The notes: generated by a model not told the origin, from the sequence alone. 64,000 bases of DNA from an uncultured Dehalococcoidia bacterium (GCA_958296385.1 OY282494.1:1285416-1349415); one strand, 5' to 3'. Shown: positions 24,486 through 34,400, counted from the stretch's first letter. Made by a program: numbers and translations.

Positions 24486-25217
24486 CTAATTGTCAGCGGC
24501 AACCGGGGCCGGTTCAGCATCGGTAGGAACGTCAATCATAACCCGGCCATCAATATGCTGGTGATTCGCCAGCGCATTCAAAACCCGCTCAATATCCTGC
24601 CGGATTAGCCCCGTCTGCAACTCCATATCCTGCCGGAGCTGGGCCGTATCCCGGCTGAGTTCGCCCGTCCGGTGCTCCATATCCTGCCGGAGCTGGCTAG
24701 TCTGGCGTTCAATGTCCCGCCGGAGATGGCTCGTATCCTGCCGGAGTTGGTCCGTCTGCTGATCCATCTGGCGCTCTATGTCCTGCCGCAGTTGGCTCGT
24801 ATCCTCACGCAGCAGACCGGTCTGCTGGCTCGTATCCTGCCGTAGCTGGCTCGTATCCTGCCGGAGTTGGTCCGTCTGCTGATCCATCTGGCGCTCTATG
24901 TCCTGCCGCAGCTGGCTCGTATCCTCACGCAGCAGACCGGTCTGCTGGCTCGTATCCTGCCGTAGCTGGTCCCCCTGGCGATCCATGTCCTGCCGGAGCT
25001 CAGTTACCTGCCGGTTCAGATTATCATTGAATTCTCTGGCCGCCGCGCTGATGGCCTCCCGTAGCTCCGTCCGAAACTCCGTGGACAGCCGCTCGTACAT
25101 TTCGTACATCTCTTTGCGGCTGGCGGTTTGGCCCTGGCGAAACAGGATGCCAAACAGCGCAACCAGCATCAGCGTCAGAATGGCGCCAAAAAATGCTTGT
25201 AGCGGTGATATATCCAT
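24486..25217 (-). CDS. Membrane-anchored repetitive coiled-coil protein
   Basis: A 243-residue protein with one N-terminal membrane helix (LQAFFGAILTLMLVALFGILF, about residues 6-26) and a long coiled coil (about 35-215). The coil is built from repeats of QLRQD-x-S/E-x-Q, with blocks such as REDTSQLRQDIERQMDQQ occurring twice. A DNA segment of about 120 bases is tandemly duplicated almost exactly (24727-24969), so the coil length can change in 40-residue steps. The acidic tail (VPTDAEPAPVAADN) is unstructured. The ATG at 25217 starts just before the membrane helix. It resembles DUF1640/tail-fibre-like coils. Function unknown. Confidence 0.75.
   Translation of the reverse strand: MDISPLQAFFGAILTLMLVALFGILFRQGQTASRKEMYEMYERLSTEFRTELREAISAAAREFNDNLNRQVTELRQDMDRQGDQLRQDTSQQTGLLREDTSQLRQDIERQMDQQTDQLRQDTSQLRQDTSQQTGLLREDTSQLRQDIERQMDQQTDQLRQDTSHLRRDIERQTSQLRQDMEHRTGELSRDTAQLRQDMELQTGLIRQDIERVLNALANHQHIDGRVMIDVPTDAEPAPVAADN
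24727..24969. repeat. 120-base tandem duplication inside the coiled-coil gene
   Basis: 24727-24849 and 24847-24969 are repeats offset by exactly 120 bases (40 codons), differing by one base (GTTGGCTCG versus GCTGGCTCG). The near identity shows a recent slip or unequal exchange that keeps the reading frame. Confidence 0.95.
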
Positions 25218-25293
25218 CGGTGGCCAATCCCTGCTCCGGCGGAGGCCCGCGCCGCCGCCCTGCGCTGCCAGTATAAGGCTGCCGCGCATCGCC

Positions 25294-25321
25294 TTGCAAT
25301 CCCCCTCATTTGTGATATATT
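25294..25321 (+). promoter_or_regulatory. Promoter of gltBD
   Basis: TTGCAA (25294-25299), 16 bases, TATATT (25316-25321) with TGA just before it. The leader to the gltB ATG is about 120 bases and contains a GC-rich hairpin-forming region (GGGGCGGTGCAGCCCAGCC) of unknown role. Confidence 0.5.
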
Positions 25322-25448
25322 ACACAAGCAAGCGTCCCATCGCTTATTTCGTGTTCCGACGCCCCGGATTACGGCTGATTGGGGCGGTGCAGCCCAGCCG
25401 CCGGGTGGATAGCTGGCCGGCCGTAGAGTATCGCGCAAGGGTGCAACC

Positions 25449-28400
25449 ATGAATTCGCTCAAAGAACTGGCGCAATCCGGTTTATATTCGCCGGAACAGG
25501 AACACGACGCCTGTGGCGTAGGCATGGTCGCCAATATCCAGGGCGCAAAGACCCACTCCATCATCCAGGAATCCCTTCAGGTTCTGGTCAATCTCGGACA
25601 TCGCGGCGCCTCCGGTTCCGACCCCGACACCGGCGACGGCGCCGGCATCTTGGTGCAAATGCCCGACGCGTTCTTTCGTCAGGCCACCGCTGATGCCGGA
25701 TTCGTACTGCCGCCCGAAGGCGAGTATGGCGTAGGCATGGTCTTTCTGCCTCAGGAAACCAGCGCCCTTGCTGCCGTAACCGCCCACATCGAGCGCGTTA
25801 TCGCCAGCGAGGGCCTGACCCTGCTGGGCTGGCGCAGCGTTCCCCTCGACCACTCCCGCATCGGCCGCGACGCCCGCTCCGTCTGCCCCACCATCCGCCA
25901 GTTTTTCGTCGGCAAAGGCACCGCCGACACCCCCGACCGGGCCGCCCTGGAGCGCAAGCTCTACGTAGTCCGCAAGGTGATTGAGAACACGCTGCCCACA
26001 ACCGGCATCAGCGACGATGACGCCGATTTTTGCTACGTGTGCAGCCTGAGCGCTAACACCGTTGTGTACAAAGGGCTGCTCGTTTCCCACCAGTTGCCCC
26101 AGTTCTATCTTGACCTGAACGACGAATCTATGGTGTCCGCCTTTGCGCTGGTGCATTCCCGTTTCAGCACCAACACCCTCGGCCATTGGAAACTGGCGCA
26201 CCCCTACCGCTACCTCGCCCACAACGGCGAAATCAACACCCTGCGCGGCAACATCAACTGGATGCACGCCCGCGAGCGCCAGTTCCGCTCGCCCCTTTAC
26301 GGCGCAGACGTCCGCAAGCTCGCGCCCGTCTGCGACCCCGCCGCCAGCGACACCGCCAGCTTTGACAACTGCCTCGAATTGCTGGTGATGAGCGGACGGG
26401 AACTGGCCCATTCCATGCTGATGATGATTCCCGAAGCGTGGGACCAGCACGAAACCATGCCCCAGGAGAAAAAGGATTTCTACGAGTTCCATTCCTGCAT
26501 GATGGAACCCTGGGACGGCCCGGCGATGATGCTGGCCACCGACGGCAAGGACGTTTGCGCCGTACTCGACCGCAACGGCCTGCGCCCTTTCCGCTACACC
26601 GTCACCCACGACGACAAGCTGGTGATGGCCTCGGAGACCGGCGTCCTTGACCTACCCGCCGCCAGCGTTAAAGAGAAAGGACGCTTGCAGCCGGGGCGTA
26701 TGTTCCTGGTTAGTTTTGACGAGGGCCGCATCATCGGCGATGCGGAACTCAAGCACACCCTGTCCAGCCGCCGGCCTTACGGCGAATGGCTCCGCGACAA
26801 CAAGGTTGCCCTGGCCGATTTGCCCGCCGCCGTTCCCGCGCCGCCCGTCGGCGATGCCGGCCTCCGCCCGCAGCAGCGCGCTTTCGGCTACACCATCGAG
26901 GAACTGCGGATGCTCACCACCCCCATGGCCGCCGACGGCTACGAGGCCATCGGTTCCATGGGCAACGACGCATCCCTGGCCGTGCTGTCCAATCAGAACC
27001 GCCAGCTTTTTGACTACTTCAAGCAGCTGTTCGCCCAGGTATCCAACCCGCCCCTGGACGCCATCCGCGAGGAACTGGTCACGTCGCTGGAGGCGTTCGT
27101 CGGCAGTGAGCAAAACCTGTTTGACGAAACCCCGCTGCACTGCCGCCAGCTGCGCCTGCCCAGCCCGCTGCTCACCGACGAGCAGCTGGCCCGCATCCGC
27201 GCCCTGGACTTGCCCGGCCTGTCCTCGGCAACCATCCCCATCCTCTTTGACGCCCGCGCCGGCTCGTTGCAGGATGCTCTCGACCGCCTTTGCGCCGCTG
27301 CAACGCAAGCCATCGCCGACGGCAAGAACATCATCATCCTGTCCGACCGGGGCGTTGACGACAACCATGCGCCCATCCCCAGCCTGCTGGCCACCGGCGC
27401 CGTGCATCACCATCTAACCCGTGAGGGCACCCGCACCCGCGTCGGACTGGTCGTTGAATCCGGCGAACCCCGCGAAGTGCAGCATTTCTGCCTGCTCATC
27501 GGCTACGGCGCCGGCGCCGTCAACCCCTACCTCACCCTGGAATCCGTCCGCGATTTGGCCCAGCGGGGCGAACTCAACGGCACCAAGCCCGACTATGCCG
27601 AGTACAATTTCATCAAGGCCAACGAGAAAGGCATCCTCAAAGTAATGTCCAAGATGGGCATTTCAACGGTGCAGTCGTACCGGGGCGCCCAGATTTTTGA
27701 GGCCATCGGCCTCCACGATGACGTAGTAGAACGCTACTTCACCGGCACCCCGTCGCGCATCCAGGGCATCGGTCTGGACGTCATCGAGGAGGAAACCCTC
27801 CAGCGTCACCGCGCCGCTTTCAACGACCCCTACCTGCCCGGTATGCAGGAACTGGAAATGGGCGGCCAGTACCAGTGGCGCCGCCACGGTGAGTTCCACC
27901 AGTGGAACCCCGAGGCCATCGCCAAACTGCAATACGCTACCCGTTCCAACGACCCGAAAGCCTACCGGGAGTTTGCCGAACAGGTCAACGACCAGAGCCG
28001 GGCCATTGCCACGCTGCGCGGCCTGATGGAGTTCAAGCCCGCTCAGCCCATCCCCATTGACGAAGTTGAGCCGGCCATTGACATCGTAAAACGCTTTGCC
28101 ACCGGCGCAATCTCCCTCGGTTCCATCAGCCGCGAAGCCCACGAAACTATGGCCATCGCCATGAACCGCCTCGGCGCCCGCAGCAACACCGGCGAGGGCG
28201 GCGAGGATTATCACCGCTACGCCCCGGACGACAACGGCGATGACCGTTCCAGCGCCATCAAGCAGGTTGCCTCCGGCCGCTTTGGCGTCACCCCCAACTA
28301 TCTGGTGAACGCTACCGACTTGCAGATTAAGATGGCCCAGGGCTCCAAGCCCGGCGAGGGCGGGCAGCTCCCCGGCCATAAGGTTGACGACTACATCGGC

Positions 28401-29996
28401 TGGGTGCGCCATACCACGCCGGGCGTTGAGCTAATCTCGCCGCCGCCACACCACGACATCTACTCCATCGAGGACTTGGCCCAGCTCATTCACGACCTGA
28501 AAAACATCAACCCCGCAGCCCGCATCCACGTCAAGCTGGTTTCCGAAGTCGGCGTCGGCACCATCGCCGCCGGCGTGTCCAAGGGACACGGCGACGTAGT
28601 GCTGATTAGCGGCCACGACGGTGGCACCGGCGCGTCTCCCGAATCGTCCATCAAGCACGCCGGCCTGCCCTGGGAGCTGGGCGTTGCGGAAACTCAGCAG
28701 GTTCTCGTTGCCAACGACCTCCGCAGCCGCATCGTCGTGCAAACCGACGGCCAGCTGAAAACCGGCCGCGACGTCGCCATCGCCGCCCTGCTTGGCGCCG
28801 AGGAGTTCGGCATGGCCACCGCCGCCCTCATCGTCAACGGCTGCATCATGCTCCGCAAGTGCCACCTCAACACCTGCTCCGTCGGCATTGCCACCCAAGA
28901 CCCCGAACTCCGCAAGCGGTTCGCCGGCCAGCCCGGCCATCTCGTCAACTATTTCTACTTCGTGGCCGAGGACTTGCGGGAAATCATGGCCCAGCTCGGA
29001 TTCCGCACCGTTGCCGAGATGGTGGGCCGCGCCGATATGCTGGAAACCCGCCAGGCCGTTGACCACTGGAAAGCCTCCGGCATTGACCTGTCCAAACTGC
29101 TGGCCATCCCCTCCCGCGCCCAGCGCGTGCCAACCTACTGCTGCACCGACCAGGACCACGGCCTGGCCAACGCCCTTGACCATCGGCTAATCGCCCAGGC
29201 CCAACCCGCCATTGATAACGGCGTTCCCGTTCGCATCGACCTGCCCGTCAGCAACGCCAACCGCACCGTCGGCGCCATGCTCAGCGGACGCGTCGCGCGC
29301 AAGTACGGCGAGGCCGGCCTGCCCGACGGCACTATTGACATCCGACTGCACGGCTCCGGCGGGCAAAGTTTCGGCGCCTTTCTCGCCCCCGGCGTCGCCA
29401 TCACCCTGGCCGGCGATACCAACGACTACATGGCCAAAGGCATCGGCGGCGGCCGCATCGTCATCGTGCCGCCCGACGGTTCCGTGTTCACCCCTGAGGA
29501 CAACATCATCATCGGCAACGTCGCCCTCTACGGCGCCACCGGCGGCGACGTGTTCATCCGGGGCCGCGCCGGCGAGCGGTTCGCCGTCCGCAACAGCGGC
29601 GCCCGCGCCGTCGTTGAGGGCGTTGGCGACCACGGCTGCGAGTACATGACCGGCGGCGTTGTCGCCGTAATCGGCAGCGCCGGCCGCAACTTTGCCGCCG
29701 GCATGAGCGGCGGCATCGCTTTCGTCTATGACCCCGACGGCGATTTCCACGTCCGCTTTAACGACGGCATGGCCGACCTGGAAAACCTGTCCGAACCGGA
29801 CGACATCGACCTGCTCCACAAAATGCTTACCGAGCATCTCGAGCGCACCGGCAGCGGCCCCGCCCGGCGCATCCTGTCCGACTGGCGCGCCAGCATCGGC
29901 CGGTTCCGCAAGGTAATGCCCCGCGATTATCGCCGGGTGCTGGCCGAGCGCAAAGCCCGCTCCGATGCCGAACTGGTGGCGGTGCAGCATGGGTAA
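25449..29996 (+). CDS. gltB: Glutamate synthase large subunit
   Basis: GltB makes two glutamates from glutamine and 2-oxoglutarate; ammonia formed in the amidotransferase domain tunnels to the FMN site. The 1,515-residue protein has the Ntn-type amidotransferase domain with nucleophile Cys22 (HDACGVGMVA) after a 21-residue propeptide, the central and FMN-binding synthase domains (SGHDGGTGASP), the 3Fe-4S cysteine cluster (CHLNTCSVGIAT) and the C-terminal glycine-rich beta-helix domain (GGDVFIRGRAGERF). Length is normal. The stop overlaps gltD by 8 bases, so the subunits are translationally coupled. Confidence 0.97.
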   Translation: MNSLKELAQSGLYSPEQEHDACGVGMVANIQGAKTHSIIQESLQVLVNLGHRGASGSDPDTGDGAGILVQMPDAFFRQATADAGFVLPPEGEYGVGMVFLPQETSALAAVTAHIERVIASEGLTLLGWRSVPLDHSRIGRDARSVCPTIRQFFVGKGTADTPDRAALERKLYVVRKVIENTLPTTGISDDDADFCYVCSLSANTVVYKGLLVSHQLPQFYLDLNDESMVSAFALVHSRFSTNTLGHWKLAHPYRYLAHNGEINTLRGNINWMHARERQFRSPLYGADVRKLAPVCDPAASDTASFDNCLELLVMSGRELAHSMLMMIPEAWDQHETMPQEKKDFYEFHSCMMEPWDGPAMMLATDGKDVCAVLDRNGLRPFRYTVTHDDKLVMASETGVLDLPAASVKEKGRLQPGRMFLVSFDEGRIIGDAELKHTLSSRRPYGEWLRDNKVALADLPAAVPAPPVGDAGLRPQQRAFGYTIEELRMLTTPMAADGYEAIGSMGNDASLAVLSNQNRQLFDYFKQLFAQVSNPPLDAIREELVTSLEAFVGSEQNLFDETPLHCRQLRLPSPLLTDEQLARIRALDLPGLSSATIPILFDARAGSLQDALDRLCAAATQAIADGKNIIILSDRGVDDNHAPIPSLLATGAVHHHLTREGTRTRVGLVVESGEPREVQHFCLLIGYGAGAVNPYLTLESVRDLAQRGELNGTKPDYAEYNFIKANEKGILKVMSKMGISTVQSYRGAQIFEAIGLHDDVVERYFTGTPSRIQGIGLDVIEEETLQRHRAAFNDPYLPGMQELEMGGQYQWRRHGEFHQWNPEAIAKLQYATRSNDPKAYREFAEQVNDQSRAIATLRGLMEFKPAQPIPIDEVEPAIDIVKRFATGAISLGSISREAHETMAIAMNRLGARSNTGEGGEDYHRYAPDDNGDDRSSAIKQVASGRFGVTPNYLVNATDLQIKMAQGSKPGEGGQLPGHKVDDYIGWVRHTTPGVELISPPPHHDIYSIEDLAQLIHDLKNINPAARIHVKLVSEVGVGTIAAGVSKGHGDVVLISGHDGGTGASPESSIKHAGLPWELGVAETQQVLVANDLRSRIVVQTDGQLKTGRDVAIAALLGAEEFGMATAALIVNGCIMLRKCHLNTCSVGIATQDPELRKRFAGQPGHLVNYFYFVAEDLREIMAQLGFRTVAEMVGRADMLETRQAVDHWKASGIDLSKLLAIPSRAQRVPTYCCTDQDHGLANALDHRLIAQAQPAIDNGVPVRIDLPVSNANRTVGAMLSGRVARKYGEAGLPDGTIDIRLHGSGGQSFGAFLAPGVAITLAGDTNDYMAKGIGGGRIVIVPPDGSVFTPEDNIIIGNVALYGATGGDVFIRGRAGERFAVRNSGARAVVEGVGDHGCEYMTGGVVAVIGSAGRNFAAGMSGGIAFVYDPDGDFHVRFNDGMADLENLSEPDDIDLLHKMLTEHLERTGSGPARRILSDWRASIGRFRKVMPRDYRRVLAERKARSDAELVAVQHG

Positions 29997-31437
29997 AGTC
30001 ACCGGCTTTATAGATTTCGGACGCACCCCGCCGGAACGCCGTCCCCCGGCCCAGCGCGTCGGCGATTACGACGAATACTATCGCCGCTGGTCCAACGCGC
30101 AGGCCATCGAGCAGGGCGGCCGCTGCATGGATTGCGCCGTGCCGTTCTGCCACATGGGTTGTCCCCTCGGCAACGTCATCCCGGAGTTCAACCATCAGGT
30201 GTACCTCGGCAATTGGGAGCGCGCCCTGGAAGTCCTGCACAGCACCAATAATTTCCCCGAGTTCACCGGGCGAATTTGCCCCGCCCCCTGCGAAGCGTCC
30301 TGCGTGTTGAGCATCAACGCCGACCCGGTAACCATTGAATACATCGAGAAAGAGATCAGCGACCGCGGCTTTGAGGAGGGCTGGATTAAACCGGCCCCGC
30401 CGGCCAACCGCACCGGCAAAACCGTCGCCGTCGTCGGCAGCGGCCCATCCGGACTAGCCGCCGCGCAGCAGCTGAACCGCGCCGGCCATCAGGTAACCGT
30501 TCTGGAACGTGCCGATTACATCGGCGGCCTGCTGATGCTGGGCATCCCCAATTTCAAGCTGGGCAAAGACGTAGTGCAGCGCAGGGTTGACCTGATGGCC
30601 GCCGAGGGCATCCAATTTCGCACCGGCGTCAACGTCGGCGTCAACTACCCCGCGCCGCAACTGCTCGATGAGTTCGATGCGGTCTGCCTCACCGGAGGCT
30701 CCACCCAGGCCCGCGACTTAAACGTGCCGGGCCGGGAACTGAACGGCGTCCATCTGGCTATGGAATACCTGCCCCAGCAGAACCGCAAACTGGCCGGCGA
30801 GGACGTCAAAAATCAGATTTCCGCTGAGGGCAAGCGCGTGGTAATCCTCGGCGGCGGCGATACCGGCGCCGACTGCCTCGGCACCGCCCATCGCCAGGGC
30901 GCCGAAATCGTGCGCCAATTCGAGCTGCTCCCCGAACCCCCTCCGGAACGCTCCGGCGATAACCCCTGGCCCCAGTGGCCCATGATTCTGCGCACCTCCG
31001 GCGCCCACGAGGAAGGCGGCATCCGCGATTACAACATCCTCACCAAGTCTTTCAGCGGCGACAGCGAACAAGTCAAGCGCCTGCACGCCGTCCGCGTCGA
31101 TTGGACGCGCGGCGAGGATGGCCGTTTCCAGATGTCCGAAATCCCCGGCAGCGAGTTCACCGTAGAAGCCGACCTGGTGCTGCTGGCCATGGGCTTTCTC
31201 CACCCCGAACACGACGGAATGTTAGAGCAGCTGGGCGTAGCCCTCGACGGACGCGGCAACGTCCAGGTTGACGCCAACAAGATGACGTCCGTACCCGGCA
31301 TATTCGCCGGCGGCGATATGGTGCGCGGCCAGTCGCTGGTAGTATGGGCCATCGCCGAGGGCCGCGACGCCGCCCAGGGCATCGACCAGTACCTTTCTGG
31401 CGCCAGCCTGCTGCCCCGCTCCAGCGCCAGCCGCTAA
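29989..31437 (+). CDS. gltD: Glutamate synthase small subunit
   Basis: GltD passes electrons from NAD(P)H through FAD and 4Fe-4S clusters to GltB. The 482-residue protein begins MGKVTGFIDFGR, then has the N-terminal Cys-rich domain (CMDCAVPFCHMGCPLGN and later CPAPCEASC), a first Rossmann motif GSGPSGLAAAQQL and a second, GGGDTGADCLG, ending with a FAD-binding GIFAGGDMVRGQSLVVWAI. The start inside the gltB stop (ATGGGTAA) is supported by the family N-terminus. It converges on pyk with only 13 bases between stops. Confidence 0.97.
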   Translation: MGKVTGFIDFGRTPPERRPPAQRVGDYDEYYRRWSNAQAIEQGGRCMDCAVPFCHMGCPLGNVIPEFNHQVYLGNWERALEVLHSTNNFPEFTGRICPAPCEASCVLSINADPVTIEYIEKEISDRGFEEGWIKPAPPANRTGKTVAVVGSGPSGLAAAQQLNRAGHQVTVLERADYIGGLLMLGIPNFKLGKDVVQRRVDLMAAEGIQFRTGVNVGVNYPAPQLLDEFDAVCLTGGSTQARDLNVPGRELNGVHLAMEYLPQQNRKLAGEDVKNQISAEGKRVVILGGGDTGADCLGTAHRQGAEIVRQFELLPEPPPERSGDNPWPQWPMILRTSGAHEEGGIRDYNILTKSFSGDSEQVKRLHAVRVDWTRGEDGRFQMSEIPGSEFTVEADLVLLAMGFLHPEHDGMLEQLGVALDGRGNVQVDANKMTSVPGIFAGGDMVRGQSLVVWAIAEGRDAAQGIDQYLSGASLLPRSSASR

Positions 31438-31450
31438 CTAACCCCCCACA

Positions 31451-32911
31451 TCAAGCCGAAGCCGGCGCGTGCGCCGCGTGGGGCACTGCGTTGCGCCCGA
31501 TGTGGTTCAGGTATTCCTGGATATTCAGCACCTGGATGGTGTTCGTCGTCCCCGTAACCCCGGTCATAAACCCGTGCACCAGCGTCACCGTGTCCCGCTC
31601 CGACACCAGCCCGGTGGCCATCGCCTCGTCCACCAGCAGCGTTACCAGATTCGCCACGTCCGGCTCCGCCGGTATCACCCCTTTCGGCGCCAGCCCCCAC
31701 GCCATGCACACCCGCCGCTGCACCCGCTCGTCGTGTGAGAACACCAGTATGTCGTTCTCCGGACGGAACCGCGCCATCTCAAACGCCGCCCGCCCCGTAC
31801 TCGTAATCACAATTGGCTTGGCGTCCAGCGATTTCGCCAGCTGCGTTGCCCCCCAGGTCACCGACTGCGTTTGGTCCCGCTGCGGAAACTCGGTGTAGTA
31901 GCGGTACATCTTTTCGGCCTGCACGATGGCCGCGTCCGCGATTCGCACCGCCTCCACCGGGTAGCCCCCCACCGCTATCTCATCCGACAGCAAGATTGAG
32001 TCGCACCCATCCAGCACTGCGTTGGCGATGTCCGATATTTCGGCCCGCGTCGGCGTCGGCGAGTTCACCATCGACCGCAGCATTTGCGTTGCCACCGATG
32101 ATATTCGCCCCGCCTCGTTGGCCCTGGTCACCATATTCTTCTGGATGACCGGCACTTCCTCCATCGGCATCTCCACGCCCAGGTCGCCCCGCGCCACCAT
32201 AATGCCGTCAACCTCTTGCAGGATTTCATCCAGGTTGTCAATGCACTCCCGCCGCTCCAGCTTGGCCATCACCGGCGCCCGGCTGTCCAGCTGGTTCAGA
32301 TACGCCCGCGCGTAGCGCACGTCCTCGCCGGTACGCACAAACGACAGCGCCACCCAGTCCACGTCCTGCTCCACCCCAAACTGCAACGCCAGCTTGTCGC
32401 TCTCCGTAATCACCGGCATATCAATCGGAACGTCCGGCAGGTTGACGCCCTTGTACGACGACAGATTGCCCCCGTTGCGCACCCGCGTCCTAACCTCCAG
32501 TTCGTCGCTAACGCTCAGCACCTCCAGGCAGACCGTGCCGTCCGAGATATAAACCAGATTCCCCGGACGCAGGCTGCGCAGTATGGACGGCTCCGGGAAC
32601 GGCAGCACGTAAGGATCATCCGACCGGGATTCGTTAATAATGGAAACGGCGTCCCCAAAGTTGAGCTGCACCGCCTCGGCCATCGTCCCCAGCCGGAACT
32701 TGTTGCCCCCCAAATCTTGCAGCACCGCCACCGGCCGGTTGTGCCGCTTTGACGCCGCCCGCACGCCGGCGATAACCTCCGCGTGTTCCTCCAATGTGCC
32801 GTGCGAGAAGTTCAGCCGCGCCACGTCCATTCCGGCGGCCACCAGACGGTCCAGAACCTCCGGGGACCGGGAGGATGGCCCAATCGTTGCGATAATCTTG
32901 GTTTTCCGCAT
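31451..32911 (-). CDS. pyk: Pyruvate kinase (divergent nucleotide/PEP loop)
   Basis: The enzyme converts phosphoenolpyruvate and ADP to pyruvate and ATP. The 486-residue protein has TKIIATIGPSS, RLNFSHG, KGVNLPDV, the catalytic MAKLE segment, MVARGDLGVE and VATQMLRSM followed by PTRAEISDIANAVLDG. The usual DTKGPEIR loop is replaced by DLGGNKFR, so it belongs to a divergent subgroup; the lysine and acidic metal ligands elsewhere are kept. The ATG at 32911 has GGAGGG 8 bases upstream; a TTG two codons earlier is too close to it. The C-terminal domain is complete (TGTTNTIQV). Confidence 0.9.
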   Translation of the reverse strand: MRKTKIIATIGPSSRSPEVLDRLVAAGMDVARLNFSHGTLEEHAEVIAGVRAASKRHNRPVAVLQDLGGNKFRLGTMAEAVQLNFGDAVSIINESRSDDPYVLPFPEPSILRSLRPGNLVYISDGTVCLEVLSVSDELEVRTRVRNGGNLSSYKGVNLPDVPIDMPVITESDKLALQFGVEQDVDWVALSFVRTGEDVRYARAYLNQLDSRAPVMAKLERRECIDNLDEILQEVDGIMVARGDLGVEMPMEEVPVIQKNMVTRANEAGRISSVATQMLRSMVNSPTPTRAEISDIANAVLDGCDSILLSDEIAVGGYPVEAVRIADAAIVQAEKMYRYYTEFPQRDQTQSVTWGATQLAKSLDAKPIVITSTGRAAFEMARFRPENDILVFSHDERVQRRVCMAWGLAPKGVIPAEPDVANLVTLLVDEAMATGLVSERDTVTLVHGFMTGVTGTTNTIQVLNIQEYLNHIGRNAVPHAAHAPASA

Positions 32912-32947
32912 TTTCAATTCCCTCCGTCTAACCTGACCATCCCGGTC

Positions 32948-32988
32948 TAAACAAGGCGGGCGCCGCCGGCCATCCGACTGCGCCCGCC
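32948..32988 (-). terminator. Intrinsic terminator of the monooxygenase gene
   Basis: On the minus strand GGCGGGCGC, a 16-base loop and GCGCCCGCC are followed by TTGTTTAG, 17 bases after the stop at 33006. It separates this gene from pyk. Confidence 0.65.
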
Positions 32989-33005
32989 CCTCTCATACGC
33001 TTTGT

Positions 33006-34172
33006 TCAGCCCTGCTGCCGGCTCTGCTCGTAAGCGGCGGCGGCCCGCTCCAGCCCCGCCCGCCGGTTCACTTGCAGCGTATCCTTCAGCTCCGACGCCC
33101 ACCGCTGCGACGACTCAATCCCGGTCAGCGTCCCCTGGAATTGCGGCATCACGTACCGCGCCAGCAGCTCGTAAGAACGATGCAGCTTGTCCCGCGGCGC
33201 CCAGTCCTCCACCCGCACCAGCATCCCGCCAAACCCGCCCGACATCTCCTGCAACTCGTTAATCCGCTGGATGCAGTCGTCCGGCGTCCCCACAATCCAC
33301 TGCTTGTTGTCGGTCATAAAGTCCACAATCTGCTCCCGCGGCACGTCCGGCACCTCGTGGCCCAGCGTGTTCCCAAAGTACTCCGTTACCACCCGCGCCG
33401 AACCCTCCCGGATGTCCTCCTGCGCCTCTTTCCGGCTCTCCGCCAGATGCACCCCCACCGACAGCCGCCATTCCTCCCGCTTGACCGTCTGCCCATGCTC
33501 CGCCGCCGCTTCCTCAGCGATGGCCCACTGCGATTGCAGCGACGTTGACCGCACCATATCCCGCGGCACGCTCAGCGAGATGACGCCCGCCCCGTACTTG
33601 CCGGCCGTCATCACGCCGGCCGGCGATTGCACCGACGCCACCACCAGCGGAAACGGCTGCTGATACGGACGCAGTTGCAGATGCGCGTCGTGCAGCTCAA
33701 ACCAGTCGCTCTGGTAGCTGTACGGTTCCGGACTGTCCATCAGCCGCTTGATAGCGCCTAGCGACTCGTCCATCATCTCCCGCTGCCGGGCCGGGTCGAT
33801 GCCAAACATATAGGCGTCCGAGGCCAGCGCCCCCGGCCCCACGCCCAGCATCACCCGCCCCCGCGTCAAATGGTCCAGCAGCACCATCCGGTTGGCCACC
33901 ATATAAGGATGGTGATAAGGCAAACTCACCACGCCCGTACCCAGACGCAGGTTCCGGGTCCGTTCGGCGGCGGTGGCCATAAAGACCTCCGGCGATGCAA
34001 TCGTCTCCCAGCCGGCGCTGTGGTGTTCGCCAATCCAGGCTTCATCGTAGCCCAGCTGGTCCAGCCATTGCAGCAACTCCAAATCACGCTCCAGCGCCAG
34101 CGTAGGGTTCTCCCCCACCCGGTGAAACGGAGCCATAAAAACGCCAAACTTCATCCGACCCACAGCAGCCAT
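33006..34172 (-). CDS. LLM-class flavin-dependent monooxygenase
   Basis: A 388-residue protein of the bacterial luciferase-like family, using reduced flavin and oxygen in the cytoplasm. Visible features are MKFGVFMAPFHRVGENP at the start, GYDEAWIGEHHSAGWE, LRLGTGVVSLPYHHPYMVANRM and GRVMLGVGPGALASDA, matching the limonene-monooxygenase/alkanal group. The ATG at 34172 has AGGAGG upstream. It has its own extended -10 (34222-34230) and terminator, so it is a single-gene unit. SAR202-type Chloroflexota are known for large numbers of such genes. The substrate is not predictable. Confidence 0.9.
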   Translation of the reverse strand: MAAVGRMKFGVFMAPFHRVGENPTLALERDLELLQWLDQLGYDEAWIGEHHSAGWETIASPEVFMATAAERTRNLRLGTGVVSLPYHHPYMVANRMVLLDHLTRGRVMLGVGPGALASDAYMFGIDPARQREMMDESLGAIKRLMDSPEPYSYQSDWFELHDAHLQLRPYQQPFPLVVASVQSPAGVMTAGKYGAGVISLSVPRDMVRSTSLQSQWAIAEEAAAEHGQTVKREEWRLSVGVHLAESRKEAQEDIREGSARVVTEYFGNTLGHEVPDVPREQIVDFMTDNKQWIVGTPDDCIQRINELQEMSGGFGGMLVRVEDWAPRDKLHRSYELLARYVMPQFQGTLTGIESSQRWASELKDTLQVNRRAGLERAAAAYEQSRQQG

Positions 34173-34221
34173 CAAGTGCCTCCTCAAATGCGCCAAGCCA
34201 TTCCATCCATCAAGTGGCGCC

Positions 34222-34230
34222 ATTCTAACA
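34222..34230 (-). promoter_or_regulatory. Extended -10 promoter of the monooxygenase gene
   Basis: Minus-strand TGT-TAGAAT about 50 bases before the ATG at 34172. The rest of the 276-base gap to 34448 is low-complexity C-rich sequence plus one arm of the dispersed palindromic repeat. Confidence 0.35.
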
Positions 34231-34368
34231 CGCCCGCCAACCCCCCGTACCCGCCCCCCGGTCACTCCGTGCCCACCACGTCATCCCGCCAACCCCCTAT
34301 ATCATCCCGCCCGTCCCCAATGTCGTCCTCCCACCACCGATGTCGTCCTGCCCACCACCCCCCCCAAT

Positions 34369-34400
34369 GTCATTCTGAGCGCAGCGAAGAATCTCGATGT
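34369..34400. repeat. Short palindromic dispersed repeat (single arm)
   Basis: One arm (TGTCATTCTGAGCGCAGCG onward to ATCTCGAT) of the dispersed repeat, without the inverted partner nearby. It lies within a low-complexity run of CCCGCC/GTCGTCC motifs. Confidence 0.8.
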
